From: Limnephilus marmoratus
Taxonomy: Eukaryota; Arthropoda; Insecta; Trichoptera; Limnephilidae
DNA: 64,000 nucleotides
Assembly: GCA_917880885.1 (NCBI GenBank)
Contig: OU862927.1
Location: forward strand, 35,181,571 to 35,245,570
Direction: 5' to 3'
Below are positions 51,346 to 63,160 of the stretch, piece by piece. Position 1 is the stretch's first letter, and every line of letters starts with the position of its first letter. The notes beneath the pieces were generated by a model. The model made no database searches. It saw nothing but the letters and a program-made list of their open reading frames with translations, and was not told the origin of the DNA. Position numbers and translations under genes: made by a program.

Positions 51346-51683
51346 CTGTGGACAACAAACAAACACACCATAAATGCCCGAAGAAGACATATATTACATT
51401 AACGAACTATCGAGCAGGGACATCAGATCTCACCACAGTAGAAAATACCTAAATTGCATTGGAAAATGGTAAGAACACAACACTCGAGTTATCATGCTAA
51501 AAAACATTTATCTTTATGGAGGAAACGCGGTCGCCGAAAAATTTTAATAGTAGATATCGTCGGTCAACTAACAAAGTCCACTAAGTCACTATAACACAAT
51601 CCTGAGATAATCGCATTTCAAGGTTTAGCTATTTTGGAAAGGCTATAAGTTGATGAATATCTCCAAAATGTTTTATTTTTAAA

Positions 51684-52144
51684 TCCTACTAATATTATAA
51701 AGGCGAAAGTTTGAATGGATGTATGTATGTTTGTTACTCTTTCACGCAAAAACTACTGAATGGATATTAATGAAACTTTACAATAATATAGCTCATACAT
51801 CAGAATAGGATATAGCTAAGAGCTCTGGCATTATAAAATTTGTAAAAAAAATCGCAATAGGTGGCACGATTAGTAAGATATCATAAAATGAAGTCGCTCA
51901 AAATGTATGTGCGCATAGATCTTTTAAACTAAGCAACGAATTTTCATGTGGTTTTCACCAATAGTAAGAGTGTTTCAAGAGAAAGGTTTATATGTATAAT
52001 ACATACTTATAGTAGATAAATTCAAATATTCAATTCAGGCAGCGGGCAGCGGGCAGCTGGCAAGCGAGTGGTGTGGATTTTATGAAGGTTGGGTAATGGC
52101 GTTGTGTTTCGTTAGCTACAGTAACGTGTGGCCGGGTCTGCTAG
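51684..52144 (+). mobile_element. Helitron (CTAATATTATAAA subtype), intact relative
   Basis: 5' end after A: TCCTACTAATATTATAAAGG, then CACGCAAAAACTACTGAATG. 3' end GTAACGTGTGGCCGGGTCTG then CTAG followed by T. It is the unsplit counterpart of 43500-47987. Confidence 0.87.
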
Positions 52145-52189
52145 TTTAAAATAATTCTTTATTCGATTCAAATATTAGGGGAGTACTTC

Positions 52190-52345
52190 AAATAAATGCG
52201 GGATTGGGGAGGGGGTAGGGCGGAGGGGGGAAGGGGTTGGAGGGAAGGGGGAGGGAGAGGTGGCGGGAGAGGGGGAGGTGGGAGAGGGGGATAGGGGAGG
52301 GGGCCGTGGAGGGGGGAAGGGAGGTGGAGGAGATGGAAGGGGATC
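52190..52345 (+). repeat. Purine-rich G-tract array
   Basis: About 155 bases almost wholly G and A on the plus strand (GGGGAGGGGGTAGGGCGGAG and similar), with many runs of three or more G. The minus-strand proline-rich frame is an artefact. Confidence 0.9.
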
Positions 52346-53254
52346 CCCCCTAATACCATGCGAGCTAATACTTACATAATATAAGTCCTGCTAAAACGCT
52401 AGTATTTTATAATTTAGAATGAACCCTTAAGTACGTTATCAATACGCAATATTAGTTGATAGCAATAACAGCAACCTTTAATCAAAGATTTACAAAAAAA
52501 TGAGCCTGAATTAATGGGTTTTACCAGTCAATAATGACTTAGTGTGCTTTGCTTGTTAAAATTACTATTAAATTGTTGACTGTAATGCCGCAAAATGGCT
52601 TTAAGATTATTTTAAAGCTGACTTAGTGAATTTTGCTTGTGTTTTAAATCGATGTTATTACTGACATTAGAGTATAATGTTTAACTTAATATGTTTTGCT
52701 TGACTATAATATCGGATTTATGACTTATGGTAAATTTAAAAACACGTTTAAATCGAAAACGATTAAATATACGACTTAATTGAGTATGCCAGTCGAAAGA
52801 GGACATTTTTTTACATAAGACCTCATACTTCAGTCATTTCATGAAAAAACGTGACTTAACGGACTTTGCCAGTAGATCGACGATATTTTATTTATTCACG
52901 CCTCGAAGACTTTTATAATATCGCGTTATTATAGATACATAAGTTAGTCGGAAGTATAATAATAAGCATATAGTATTACCATAATAAACTGAACATTGAG
53001 GATATAAGCAGGTATAGGTAATATAGGTTGATATGTAGTTACAATACCCCTGAAAAGTTTTTTAATCATTACAAAAAACCTTGCAAAACTGTCAAAATTT
53101 GAGAATGACATTTTGCAAAACAATGATTGTTAAATCAAAATTCTATTTTCGAAAATCTTTAAATGAACGGTTTTATTTGAATTACTCCCCTCATACTTTG
53201 AATCGAAACAAGAATTATAGATATTTAAAATAGGTACCTATGTTAGTTACCTGG

Positions 53255-53325
53255 ATTGATTGTTCTTATTAGTGGAAACAATTTCTTTATTAGTGGCATA
53301 GCAACGCATGCCGGGAACTCGCTAG
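53255..53325 (+). mobile_element. Helitron 3' end, GCATGCCGGG subtype
   Basis: AGTGGCATAGCAACGCATGC then CGGGAACTCGCTAG followed by T. Only the 3' end is recognisable. Confidence 0.55.
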
Positions 53326-53784
53326 TGAAATATAAACAAAGTAACAGCTCTGCAAACTTACGGCCGCAATTTGGAATGAACTTTTTTTAAAGTAAAAGTT
53401 TCCCCAAAACAAGGAAACACACAGTCTTTAAAACTTCGGTTAAATTCCGCCCCCTAACACTTGCCGCCCCAGGCAACTTTGTTGATTACCTAGGCATAAA
53501 ATGCGGACCTGTTTTTGGCAGGCAGTCACTCTAAACGTCATTACACACTTTTAGATAACAATGGCAAGCATTTATAGTAGCTGTCAGCCGCATTTCCAAA
53601 GTCACAACGCCACTAGATCTATAATTACCATCTCAATTTCATTTCACGGTCACATAAAAAAGAAAATTTCGTCAATCTACAACGTCTGATACAAGACAAC
53701 ATACGACATTAATCCCTCAGACCTCGAGCATATTTTGTTAGAAGGTCACAGTCACAGTACTTCCGCTTTGCAAAAAATCCAGAT

Positions 53785-54640
53785 AAGTGGAATATTTCTG
53801 AACGTATCCGAAAACTAAAAACAGTTTTTGAAAGACGATCAAATAAGCTTTCAAATTTTATTATTAGAAATAAATATACAATTTTATAAATATTCAAATT
53901 TTGAATGCCAAGATAAAAGATGTTTTAAAAATGACTCACCCTTTTTTTATAACTAAAATTACTATAGGATAAACAAAAAAAACCTTAAAAAGCACAAATT
54001 TTATTAGACACTAGCTGGTACCCGGCATGCGTTGCTATGCCATTTAACAAAGAAATTGTTTCTCCCTGCATGTCCTTTCCCATTCGTCCCGTTCCCCTTC
54101 CGCCTCCACTTCTTCTCCTGCGTCACCTTCCCCTCTCGCGTTCCCACTCCGTCTCCTCCACCTTCCCTCTCCCCACTCCACTCCCCCCTTCCCCCGAACC
54201 CCCCTCCCGAGTTCCCTTCCCCCCTCCCACGTCCCCCTCCCCCTCCCAGGTTCCCCTTCCTCCTCCCTGGTTCCCCTCCTCCCCCTCCCGCGATCCCCCT
54301 ACCCGAGTTCCACTCCCGCATTCCATACATTCAGTTTTCAAACAGCTCGCGTGCCACCAATAGAAATTTTTTTATACAAATTTCATAATGCCAGAGCTCA
54401 CCGGAAGTTTTATACAAACCTTGTCCTGACAATAACGAACACACAAAAAAAGAATTATCCAATTTGGTGCAGTCGTCCGAAAGTTATGCGCGTACATACA
54501 TTTCGGCGATTCATTTTTATTTATATAGATTAATGTATTTAAACGTTATTATCACGTCATTTTTTTGTCATTTCATGTAAAAATAATTAATAAAAATTTC
54601 AGTTTTATAATTTTTTCTCAAATTGCATTCGAAAATTTTG
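53785..54640. repeat. Element B, copy 4, split by a Helitron
   Basis: Left piece 53785-54010 (TCTGAACGTATCCGAAAACT, TTTAAAAATGACTCACC) and right piece 54531-54640 (TTTTTTTGTCATTTCATGTA, AAAATAATTAATAAAAATTT). Confidence 0.6.
54011..54530 (-). mobile_element. Helitron, G-rich subtype, inserted in element B
   Basis: Minus-strand 3' end GCATGCCGGGTACCAGCTAG. The interior 54090-54320 is C-rich on plus. The 5' part shares AATTTGGTGCAGTCGTCCGA and ATTTCGGCGATTCATTTTTA with 35640-35735. Confidence 0.8.
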
Positions 54641-55269
54641 GTTTCATATATGTGTACGTGTACATGTTAATACATCTCTGGTAATCTTTTACATTTGAAC
54701 ATAAGCGTGGTGTTTTCTCTTTCTAACGTTTCTTTCTTTCTAACATTTCTTCGTTTAGGTCATATTTTTCACTACCACGGTAAAAGAGTCAAAAAAACTT
54801 CTTTGAGACCAACATGAAAGCGAACGAATTAGCCTGAGGAGTTAAGAATTCATTCGCAGTTTATAGAAGACGGAATGAAAATGTTTCTATGAATAATAAA
54901 TGACCTTTGAAATAGTGAAAACGTCCAACAATTACGTATAGAAGTTCCGCTTTAGATCAACGAATTGTTTCGATTTCCTTGGCGATTAAACTCCAATAGC
55001 TATTATTAGCTATGAAGGTTATAAGGAAACTTCGCAGATAAGTTATTAAATTGGGAAAGTAGTGACCTAGTTCTACTTTCTCTGTCGGTTCGCATTATTA
55101 TTATTATTCTGAAGGTCGGCTCATAATAGATTAATGATAATGATGTTTACCCTGTCTGCTGAGGCTAGAAAAAATATGGACGGGCGGGAATATCATAAAA
55201 TTAATTATACATGATTCACTAGAAGTTAATGAGTTTCTCAGGACTGTAGCATGTAAGGTGAAGATAGCT

Positions 55270-55460
55270 AAGACGATATAGAATGTGACAGAATAACGTG
55301 ACAGAATGTGACAGAATTACGTGACAGAATGTGACAGAACATGGCAGAATGTGACAGAATGTGACAGAATATGACAGAATGTGATAGAATGAGACCGAAT
55401 GTGTAAGAGTGTGACAGAATGTAACAAAATGTGAATTACGTGACTCCGATGTGACAGAAC
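55270..55460. repeat. Minisatellite, 10-base unit TGTGACAGAA
   Basis: About eighteen copies of GTGACAGAAT with single-base variants and some ACGTGACAGAA forms. Confidence 0.9.
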
Positions 55461-56173
55461 ACCAGAAGAATTAGATGTTGTTACTACCCGACTTCTTCTC
55501 ATCTTCCCGCCTACCTAATAAGATTAGCAGTGGAACACATCTTAATATTGTATTAAAAGTTCAGACAAAAAATTGTACAAATTGGTGGGCTATTTTTTAT
55601 TTATTTTTTATTATAAAATATAGGCCATTAAATAATTCGATTTTTCTTAATTTATTATACGATACGAGTTTGTTTTTTTTTGCTTTAGCTCCACAAAGGA
55701 GGCCTCGAGGAGAATAATTGGGATGCTGTGTGGAGGGACTTTTTAGAAAAGAAATGAGAGGAAGTTCTGGAAAAGAAAGGTACAAGGGATGGGTAGGAAT
55801 CTGGAGCAGGCCAAAATAGAAATCCTAAAATAAGTTTTGTATGAAAATAGCCGCGCAGCCTTAGGAGTTAAGTTATAAGTAAGTACATGAATCGGAAAAA
55901 TAAATAAATACATGGCAAGTTAATTGATTATATCAATAAGAAATATGAAACTTAACGGGATATCTAATGACATGGCGCGTCCTTGATAAAGGTTGCATTC
56001 TCGAACTTGACCAATCGCGAAGTTGTTAAGTTATTTTTAAGCTAGCTTTACACTCGTACGTTTTTTTTCCCGTAAACGCTCATGTAAGCAATGTATGGCC
56101 AAATTACCAATGTAAACAAACGACACCGAAAGTGACTTAACTTAATTTATAGCAAGTTACAGAAGTTGTTCTT

Positions 56174-56229
56174 GAGCGATAAAGACCTATTTCTCGCATA
56201 CACAGAACGAAAAATAGGTCTTTATCGCT
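56174..56229. repeat. Near-perfect hairpin, about 22-bp arms, about 11-nt loop
   Basis: The left arm AGCGATAAAGACCTATTTCT then CG, and right arm CGAAAAATAGGTCTTTATCG then CT, differ by one base. The loop is around CATACACAGAA. Confidence 0.9.
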
Positions 56230-58164
56230 TGCACAGTTTATCAAACGAATATACCACTGATATTGAAATTGTTAAATGTAATAATTTAGATCTTTAAACA
56301 ATTTTTTTTCTGATAATTTTAGTTTGTAATTACTATATGTATAGTGTTTTTCTTATGAAAATTAGAGTGTTTTTTTTTTATTTTATCCAAATTTAAACTT
56401 CTGAAATGTTAGAAATTATATTTTGCAAATAATTCTTTATTACTAGCTGCTAACCATTGTATAAAAGAAAAGTAAAAGTAAAAATACCCAAAATTTTATA
56501 TTTATAAAGTAAAAGCCCCATGGGTGTATAAAAGATGATTAAAAAAATATAATGCATTGTTCAATTCACAAGCGGGAGAAGTGAAACCTTCAGAAAACTA
56601 GACAAGTAGACAAGAGTGGGGAGGCTACGAAGCACCACACAAACAGGAGACCGATTATACTATCTCATTCTCTCTCAGGCTAAATCCTATGGATGTACAG
56701 GTTTGTCTCTTTTTAGTGTCGCTATTTTTCGTTTCACCGAGTTTCAAATCCCAACGGTGTTACAGAAGTTTTCGCTTAAATAAAATAAATAAGTTACAAG
56801 TTAACCAAGTTGCAATGTTTTGAACTGTAGTGTATGTGTGGAGGATTATGTGTGTAGTTTCCCACAGATGTCGTTAGTGTAGGTAGTTATATAAATTTTT
56901 GAGGTGTCTCAACTAATCCCATAGGAGAGTGGCAACTATCGCAGTTCGTGTCTAATACCCAATACCCGAACGGTCACGGAAACAGCCGATGATATCCGAT
57001 CGACAGCTGGGCACCTTCAGTGTCGATTTCCCTTGCTTCAGAATTACACAGAGTATTCATAGAACGGATGTTTGGTCCAGTTAAATATTTATAGTAAACC
57101 ACAACATAACTTAAATAAATTAACATTCATGAAGTAGTAGGTAAGAATCATTGACAATTAAGATTGAAAAAATTTACAAGAACTAAATTAGTTGGCACGC
57201 GTAAAATTTAATCGTGTTGATAAAGCCACTCTAAAACTATCAGCTGTATTATCGATTGTTTTAGCACGCAACATCGACTGTATTTTGCTGTACTCATAAC
57301 AATCATAAAAAACTGATTTGTTTTCCGATTATTAAATTGAGTTTAACACAACAAGTATACAAAATAATCTCTCAATATTAGCATTCAGATAACAGACACG
57401 TGTGGTCAGAAAATATAATAAAAGTACCTACGCTAAAAACATACGTAGAATCACGTGGGGTAAGTGTACGCGGTGTAGAAGTATGCGTGGGGATGTTCGC
57501 GGCAAATTCGTGCATGCTTCACCAGCGCTCATTTCCCTACATTTCCCAACTAGGGAAATTTCTTTAGATCTAGGGGAGAAAAATATTTTTTTGGGAAAAG
57601 GGAAATCAGCACAAAATCTAGGGAAATTCCGAACTCTGGCAAAATGTTTATTACATATGACAATATTACTGGTTTAATACTTTTTTTTGGAATTCCCATG
57701 AATGTTAAATAGAGTTAATATACAAGCAATGTTATTTTTAACACTGACAACTCAACATGATATTTATTATGTATCTAAAAAGATAAATGGAGACCTCAGA
57801 AAAAAAACTTCATTTAAGTTTCAAGTTCCGTTTTTTGGGTAATTGCGGTTGATTTTTATTTTGCAAAGTGATTTTTATTTTATTTTTTATTTTAACTTTA
57901 CGAGTAAAACCTCAAATTGTAATATTTAAATAAATGAAGACAATATAAGCGAAACTCGATCGAAAATCTGGAAACAGAAAAATCAGAAAAACATTTGATC
58001 AAAAATGATTTTTATTTGAAATTCCGTTTCTAATTCAGTGGTAAGTGTATACATGCTTTGAAATTATTATTTCACTTAGCAAAAAGTGTTTTATTTGGAA
58101 AAGCACAGTATTATAAGTACATTTACTAAGTTCCAATATCTTTCCAATTAATAAACATATAACC

Positions 58165-58325
58165 GGTCAGTGGTTGAGTGGGCATCGCGTTTGGGTCCCA
58201 CTCACGCGTTCCGTGTTCGATTCCTCGGCTGGCTAAGTCCTCCATCACGACTCAAGCAACATTTTCGGCTTACTGTGGTGGTAGTAGGAGATTTTCAAAT
58301 AGTGTCAGGTTATTCGTAACCCGGG
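58165..58325 (+). mobile_element. tRNA-derived SINE (family 2), plus copy
   Basis: Head CGGTCAGTGGTTGAGTGGGC ... CGTGTTCGATTCCTCGGC; body CTAAGTCCTCCATCACGACT, TTCGGCTTACTGTGGTGGTA and TTCGTAACCCGGGAATAATA. An (AAT)n tail follows at 58325-58345. Confidence 0.78.
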
Positions 58326-58472
58326 AATAATAATAATAATAACAAGACTATTGTTACACGGTAAGGTCGATACTGAGAGTATTGTCCTTGGTAGCATTTA
58401 TATTAATAAATTGTTAAATACGTAACTGCTCGGCGATATGGCATTGGTCCGACGATAAACCATCCCCGTTAA

Positions 58473-59169
58473 GAGCATTTAACCAGCCAGCGGACGAAAA
58501 TCCACATTTCGTCGAAAGTTGTTCTTACGATCGTGCAGGGCGGTTACAATGAGAAAGATTATTTATTCTCCGTACCAGCTTTTTTAAATTATAACTCAAT
58601 ATCGAATTTATTTCAATCCAAATTAGCTTTAATTTATACCTTCATCCAAAAATGCTGAACTATTAAAATAATGTACTTTTTGTAATTGTTTTTTGATTAT
58701 AAGTATTTATCATTTTTCAACAATGTCTAAATTTAATAAGAATGTTAAAAAAATCTGAAATATATTAGTTTGTAAGTGCGCAAATAAATACACAAATGGA
58801 CCAATTTTCGTCAAGAAACACATGTACGTATATATTTTTTAATAATTTTATTGAAACTAAAATTAAAATTCTAAAACATGCGTTTGCTAGATAATGTATT
58901 GATTTATTTTACTGCTTGATTATATTATTTGAAATTCGTGTGGTATAATACAAAATCTTTTTTGAAAATTTAATAAATCTCCCAACGACCTATGGAATAA
59001 CCTTATTATACTAAAAATTAAAAAATTTTCTCAAAATTTATTACATGCGAATGCTAGATAAAAGAACAATCTTTCGAAATCCATTAATATTTTTTTGTGG
59101 AAAAGAGTCAATACGTCTGAAATCTTTTTTGAAAATGACGTATTTCCGGTTTTCTCTGGTAATGCCCTC
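58473..59169. mobile_element. piggyBac-like MITE, copy 3 (inverted), TTAA-flanked
   Basis: TTAA at 58469-58472 and 59170-59173. Ends GAGCATTTAACCAGCC and CTGGTAATGCCCTC. Reverse complement of 10793-11505. It stops about 55 bases from the candidate first exon at 59227. Confidence 0.87.
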
Positions 59170-59226
59170 TTAAGGGATGGCGAATATAAGAAAAAGAAGA
59201 TGATATAAAACTTAATAAAAACATAC

Positions 59227-59247
59227 CTTGCCTTTGACGACAGACAT
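59227..59247 (-). CDS. Possible alternative first coding exon MSVVKGK
   Basis: Minus strand: GTTATAAAG then ATGTCTGTCGTCAAAGGCAAG and a consensus donor GTATGT (59226-59221). The seven codons end in phase 0, which is exactly the phase exon 1 of PRODH (51345) needs. Joining gives [20 protein letters not shown], a short isoform without a classical long transit peptide. Upstream CTCAGTGACTGACAG could be an arthropod initiator. It may equally belong to another gene. Inference only. Confidence 0.4.
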
Positions 59248-59744
59248 CTTTATAACTTGTAAAGTATTATTAACGTGACGAAGAAAACTTCAAGCGAGAA
59301 TAAATAACGTAGTTGTGTCTCCCACAACTGTCAGTCACTGAGAGAGTATACCAGCGATCGGCAATAATTGGCGGCCCGCGAATTGCTTCCTTCTGGCCCA
59401 TGGAACTTAATATCCATACTCTTAGTTCTGGCCCAACAGACTATTCCTTCCCTATACTTGGCGCATCATCGGTCAAAATAAACTTTTTTTTTCATATCTA
59501 ATTCTCGTGAAGAACACAAATGTAGATGTAAGTTTTTGAGAACCCGCAACGCCCGAGTGGTATTCAATAACCGCCAAGCCACTCACTGCAAAAATCAGCC
59601 ATGATCACTTCAAAAATTGTTCGCCTGCGGCGCATTTTTTGGTCCGTGGTGCTTATATATACAAATATCATCACCCACTTCCCTCATTATAAATGGATTT
59701 TTTTGCATTAGCTTCACACAGGAAGCCCTGAGACCTGCTGGAGA

Positions 59745-60440
59745 GGTAAAAAGGTCTCCTTCAACCAGATTCAAATTCTATGTTCCAATATGCACACTTC
59801 GAATAATTTACTTATCATTAGCTGAATCTATTATATGGTATGGAATTACAGCCTGGGGACTTTCCTGAACACAAATGTAAATCATGTTCAATCGGTTCAA
59901 AAATCATTAGTTAAATTATTAGCGCATAAAATTTTATACGAACAAAGACATAATGTTCCGTACTTTGACCAGAATCTCAAAATTCTCTCAGTAAGAGCAA
60001 TTCTGTAGTATAAAATTTTATCTCAGCATATGAATAGCCCTATATACATGCATAAACTAGACCACTCTTACAATACCCGTTTTACGCTAAATGAAGGACT
60101 AATTGTACCTAAGCACAACAAATATGGACAAAGAACGCTGGCCTACATGATACCAAATTTATTAAATATGTTACTTGCTGAAAATAAAAAATGTACAAAT
60201 GGTAAATCAAATATTATGTTGAAGAATTGGCTCGCAAAGAAAAAAATTGTACACTAACACAAAAATTCTAACTGCAAAATAAAGTAAAATAAGTTTATTT
60301 ATATCTTCAAAGTAAAAGCACCCATTGACAAACTACTAAAAAGTATCTAGTTTATTGGGACTTTTCTTTTTTCTGTAAAATATTTATAATTTTTCCTGTC
60401 GTATTGTATTACTTTGTCTTTATAATAAATAAATAAAAAA
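59745..60440 (+). mobile_element. LINE 3' fragment (RT C-terminus), plus strand
   Basis: Frames read LRIIYLSLAESIIWYGITAWG, then NVNHVQSVQKSLVKLL, PYFDQNLKILSVRAIL and LDHSYNTRF...GQRTLAYMIPNLLN. These are the thumb and C-terminal parts of a non-LTR reverse transcriptase, interrupted by stops and shifts. The 3' tail AATAAATAAATAAAAAAAA ends at 60440. Confidence 0.7.
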
Positions 60441-60574
60441 AAGCCTCTCCAAATCCGCCCCGTCACACAGTAGGTAGGCGGACGCATCCGCCACCAAGAC
60501 CAAGACAATCCTCACCCCATGAACCCGGGCACCGCTGCTAAGTCACCAAATGTGGCTTGTTCAACATTGGAGGA

Positions 60575-60655
60575 TTAAACAAGGATAGGATCGAACCCGC
60601 AACTCCCGTGCGGGGACCAATAACTATCACAGTACCAACTGGTTGGTCGTGATAT
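60575..60655 (-). mobile_element. tRNA-like SINE head
   Basis: Minus strand has CCAACCAGTTGGTACTGTGA and GGGAGTTGCGGGTTCGATCC, a strong box B. The anticodon stem does not fold cleanly. A related block (GCTGCTAAGTCACCA) recurs at 29390 and 60530. Confidence 0.5.
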
Positions 60656-60899
60656 TTCAAAACATGCAATCGTCACTAAAATGTTTTCGCCGGCGGCGCT
60701 TTTCTGTGTATTATGTCTGGATGGGGGGGGGGGGATCTTGAAGAAAAATATTTTTTAGAAAGTGGGTGAAAAGGTTGCACAAGTGCACTGAATGAGCAGG
60801 CTCGCACGCGCGCGGGCAAAAAATTGACATATTCACTCGGCCCGCCACCAAAACTAATTGCCGACCACTGGAATATACGAGTACTATACATATATACGT

Positions 60900-62030
60900 A
60901 TCCCTCGAGGTTATCAGCTCTTGGGCGCCAAGTTAATGAATAAGGCTTCTCCTCTATTAGACTCTTGTATAATGATAAAACTAGATTATTCCCCTTTTCT
61001 ATACGCGTTCAGGGTATAATATTATTTGTAGTATAACTGATATCTCCCCTTCGTATATTATGGCTTTCTTCAACCGTTGGGATGTTTTTTTAACATTAAC
61101 TTCACGCAGGAGGCCCTGAGGAATATAATTTCCCCCAAGAACGAAATCGAAATCGTCATAGAAATGATCCTTTCTCATCTGACAAAAATGTCAACCGTGC
61201 ACGTATGTTGGGCGCGTTTTTGGCGTGTTTCCCACCTACGCACCGGTTCCAAGTTCCATGGGGATCAATGACGCTAATTCCTCGGAGCATCTTCCATTGA
61301 AATACCGGTAAAAGAAGGTCAGCATTCCCACCCGACGTCTGTGCTAAAAAAGAAAATGCCTGGAATGCCGGGGTGGGGTTCTACCAACTGAACTTATATG
61401 TCGCTATACGATTCTGTAATATTTAACTGTATCATACTTCGACTAAGAACTACCAACATGATCTTCATTTTCTTAACGAATATTTTTATTGGCTACTATT
61501 TAAGGCCCCGCGCATAAAAAGAAGAAGATGGAGAGATATGAAATTACGAATTTTAAAGGAGAGCGCTAATATTTAAAGTGACAAAATCGATGCGAAAATT
61601 GTGAAAATGTTTAATAAAACGCGACTCGTTTAAAATAAAGCAAAAATCTCGCGAGGGTTGTCTTAAACAGCATTTAAAGAAACACTGTGAATTTTTTCAT
61701 AGATATAACTTGTAAAATAACTGAAACAAACGTGTTTATAATAATTTTTGGAGCATACTTTGCGATTTTTTTCTATCGAGGGAATTTTATATATTTTGCA
61801 TTTCGGCGCGACGAATGTCTAGATATTATCTTCAAAAATAACATATATTTTTTTTAGAGCTTAAAAACATCAAATGTTTAAGGGAGGTTTGCAAGAAATC
61901 GGTAGAAATTCGGGTAACGGCGTCTAAATGATTGCAAGATTCAAACCCGAACTAAATGCTATTTAGATAGTATCTGGGATCGTGTCTCTCTGCACACCCC
62001 TTCGGGGAGTAGTTATACCGTATTTTTCTA
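60900..62030. other. Flank/intron DNA, little recognised
   Basis: The stretch 61085-61130 (CTTCACGCAGGAGGCCCTGA) matches 59712-59735. The stretch 61258-61330 (GGGATCAATGACGCTAATTC, GAAATACCGGTAAAAGAAGG) matches 32420-32490, so these are pieces of one dispersed repeat. 61480-62030 shows nothing. Confidence 0.45.
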
Positions 62031-62654
62031 ATCCAACTGCATTATGAGCGCTTTTATTATTACCGTGACGATCCACGATTACGGTACCGTGACGGCACAA
62101 AAAAGGCAATAAACGTATGTTCCTTGTCACAATAACGCTGCAACTCTTTCAAAAGATGAGATACACAATGCACGTAAGTCTGTTTCCTCCAGAGGAAAAA
62201 AGTAAACATTTTCTTGCATCTCTCTCACCGTGACTTACGGTACCGTGACGGCAAAAAAAGGCAACAAACATTCTTAATCACAATAATGCTGCAGCTCTTT
62301 CAAAAGATGAGATACACAATGCACGTAAGTCTGTTTCCTCCAAAGGAAAAAAAGTAAACATTTTCTTGCATCTCTCTCACGTACCGCACCGTGACTTATC
62401 CGTTGACCCCTACAATACTACCAGCCGTGACGATAATTTTGAAAGTATGGAATATAATTACAAGGATAATATTGAAGTTTGAGTGAATTCCAAAAAATTA
62501 AAAACGTCAATGCGCTGATGGTTTTGCTTTTAGTCTTGATAATACTGCAGCTCTTTCTCAGGCACTGAATAACAACAGTAGAAAATGAGACAAACGGTGA
62601 AGGTGTGTCTGCACCCCCCAAAGGAAACATAACTAACTAACTAACCGTCACGCC

Positions 62655-62952
62655 GTTTCCCCGCAGGGGTAGGCAGAGAGGACAGACCGCCAAACATCCC
62701 TTGTTCGCACATTCCTTGCCTCGTTTACATTCATACAACGTCTCATACATGCTCTTCTATTATTCTCTTGACATGGCCCGACTCAAGTATATGATTCACT
62801 TGGTCGTGCCATGTCTTTCTTGGGCGTCCTCGACTTCTTCTACCATTCACATTTGCGTCATATATTCTTCTTACACTCCTTTCATAGTTCTTTCGCTCTA
62901 TATGGCCAAACCTTCGGAGTGTTCCGTTCTTGATCTCAAAGGAAACATACAA
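62655..62952 (-). mobile_element. LINE 3' fragment (RTE-like RT tail)
   Basis: A minus-strand 69-codon frame reads [54 protein letters not shown]. This matches the ...RWLGHVER...IYEANV.G.RGRGRP..RW.D.V tail of RTE-clade polyproteins. Only the last roughly 70 residues are present. Confidence 0.7.
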
Positions 62953-62963
62953 TCATTAAATAT

Positions 62964-63016
62964 AGCTACAAGGAAACATACAAGAATGTCATTTTCTTGT
63001 ATGTTTCCTTGTAGCT
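62964..63016. repeat. Perfect hairpin, 22-bp arms, 9-nt loop
   Basis: The arm at 62964-62985 (starts AGCTACAAGGAAACATACAA) is exactly reverse-complemented at 62995-63016. The loop is ATGTCATTT. Confidence 0.92.
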
Positions 63017-63046
63017 TCCCGTCGCCGCACTGAACCGTAATAAGAT

Positions 63047-63160
63047 ATATCTGTTTCCTCCGAAGCAAAAAGTAGTACCTTGGGGGAAACAGACAATATA
63101 GGTGTGTCTGTTTTCTGTTTCCTCCAAGGTACTACTTTTTGTTTTGAAGGAAACAGACAC
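63047..63160. repeat. Foldback, about 35-bp arms
   Basis: CTGTTTCCTCCGAAGCAAAA then AGTAGTACCTTGG (63050-63082) is inverted at 63122-63155 (CCAAGGTACTACTTTTTGTT then TTGAAGGAAACAG), with a few mismatches. AATATAGGTGTGTCTG is also repeated inverted within it. Confidence 0.8.

Larger units (their letters stand above)
48264..51223 (-). other. PRODH intron with TIR element and minisatellite
   Basis: Apart from listed elements, 48430-48525 carries TTTGCAAACGATGGAC-like units repeated four or five times. The rest is unique AT-rich DNA. Confidence 0.6.

Noticed and set aside
50480..51190. CRISPR-like array
   Set aside because: Repeats are contiguous degenerate minisatellite units with no unique spacers of constant size; the context is eukaryotic.
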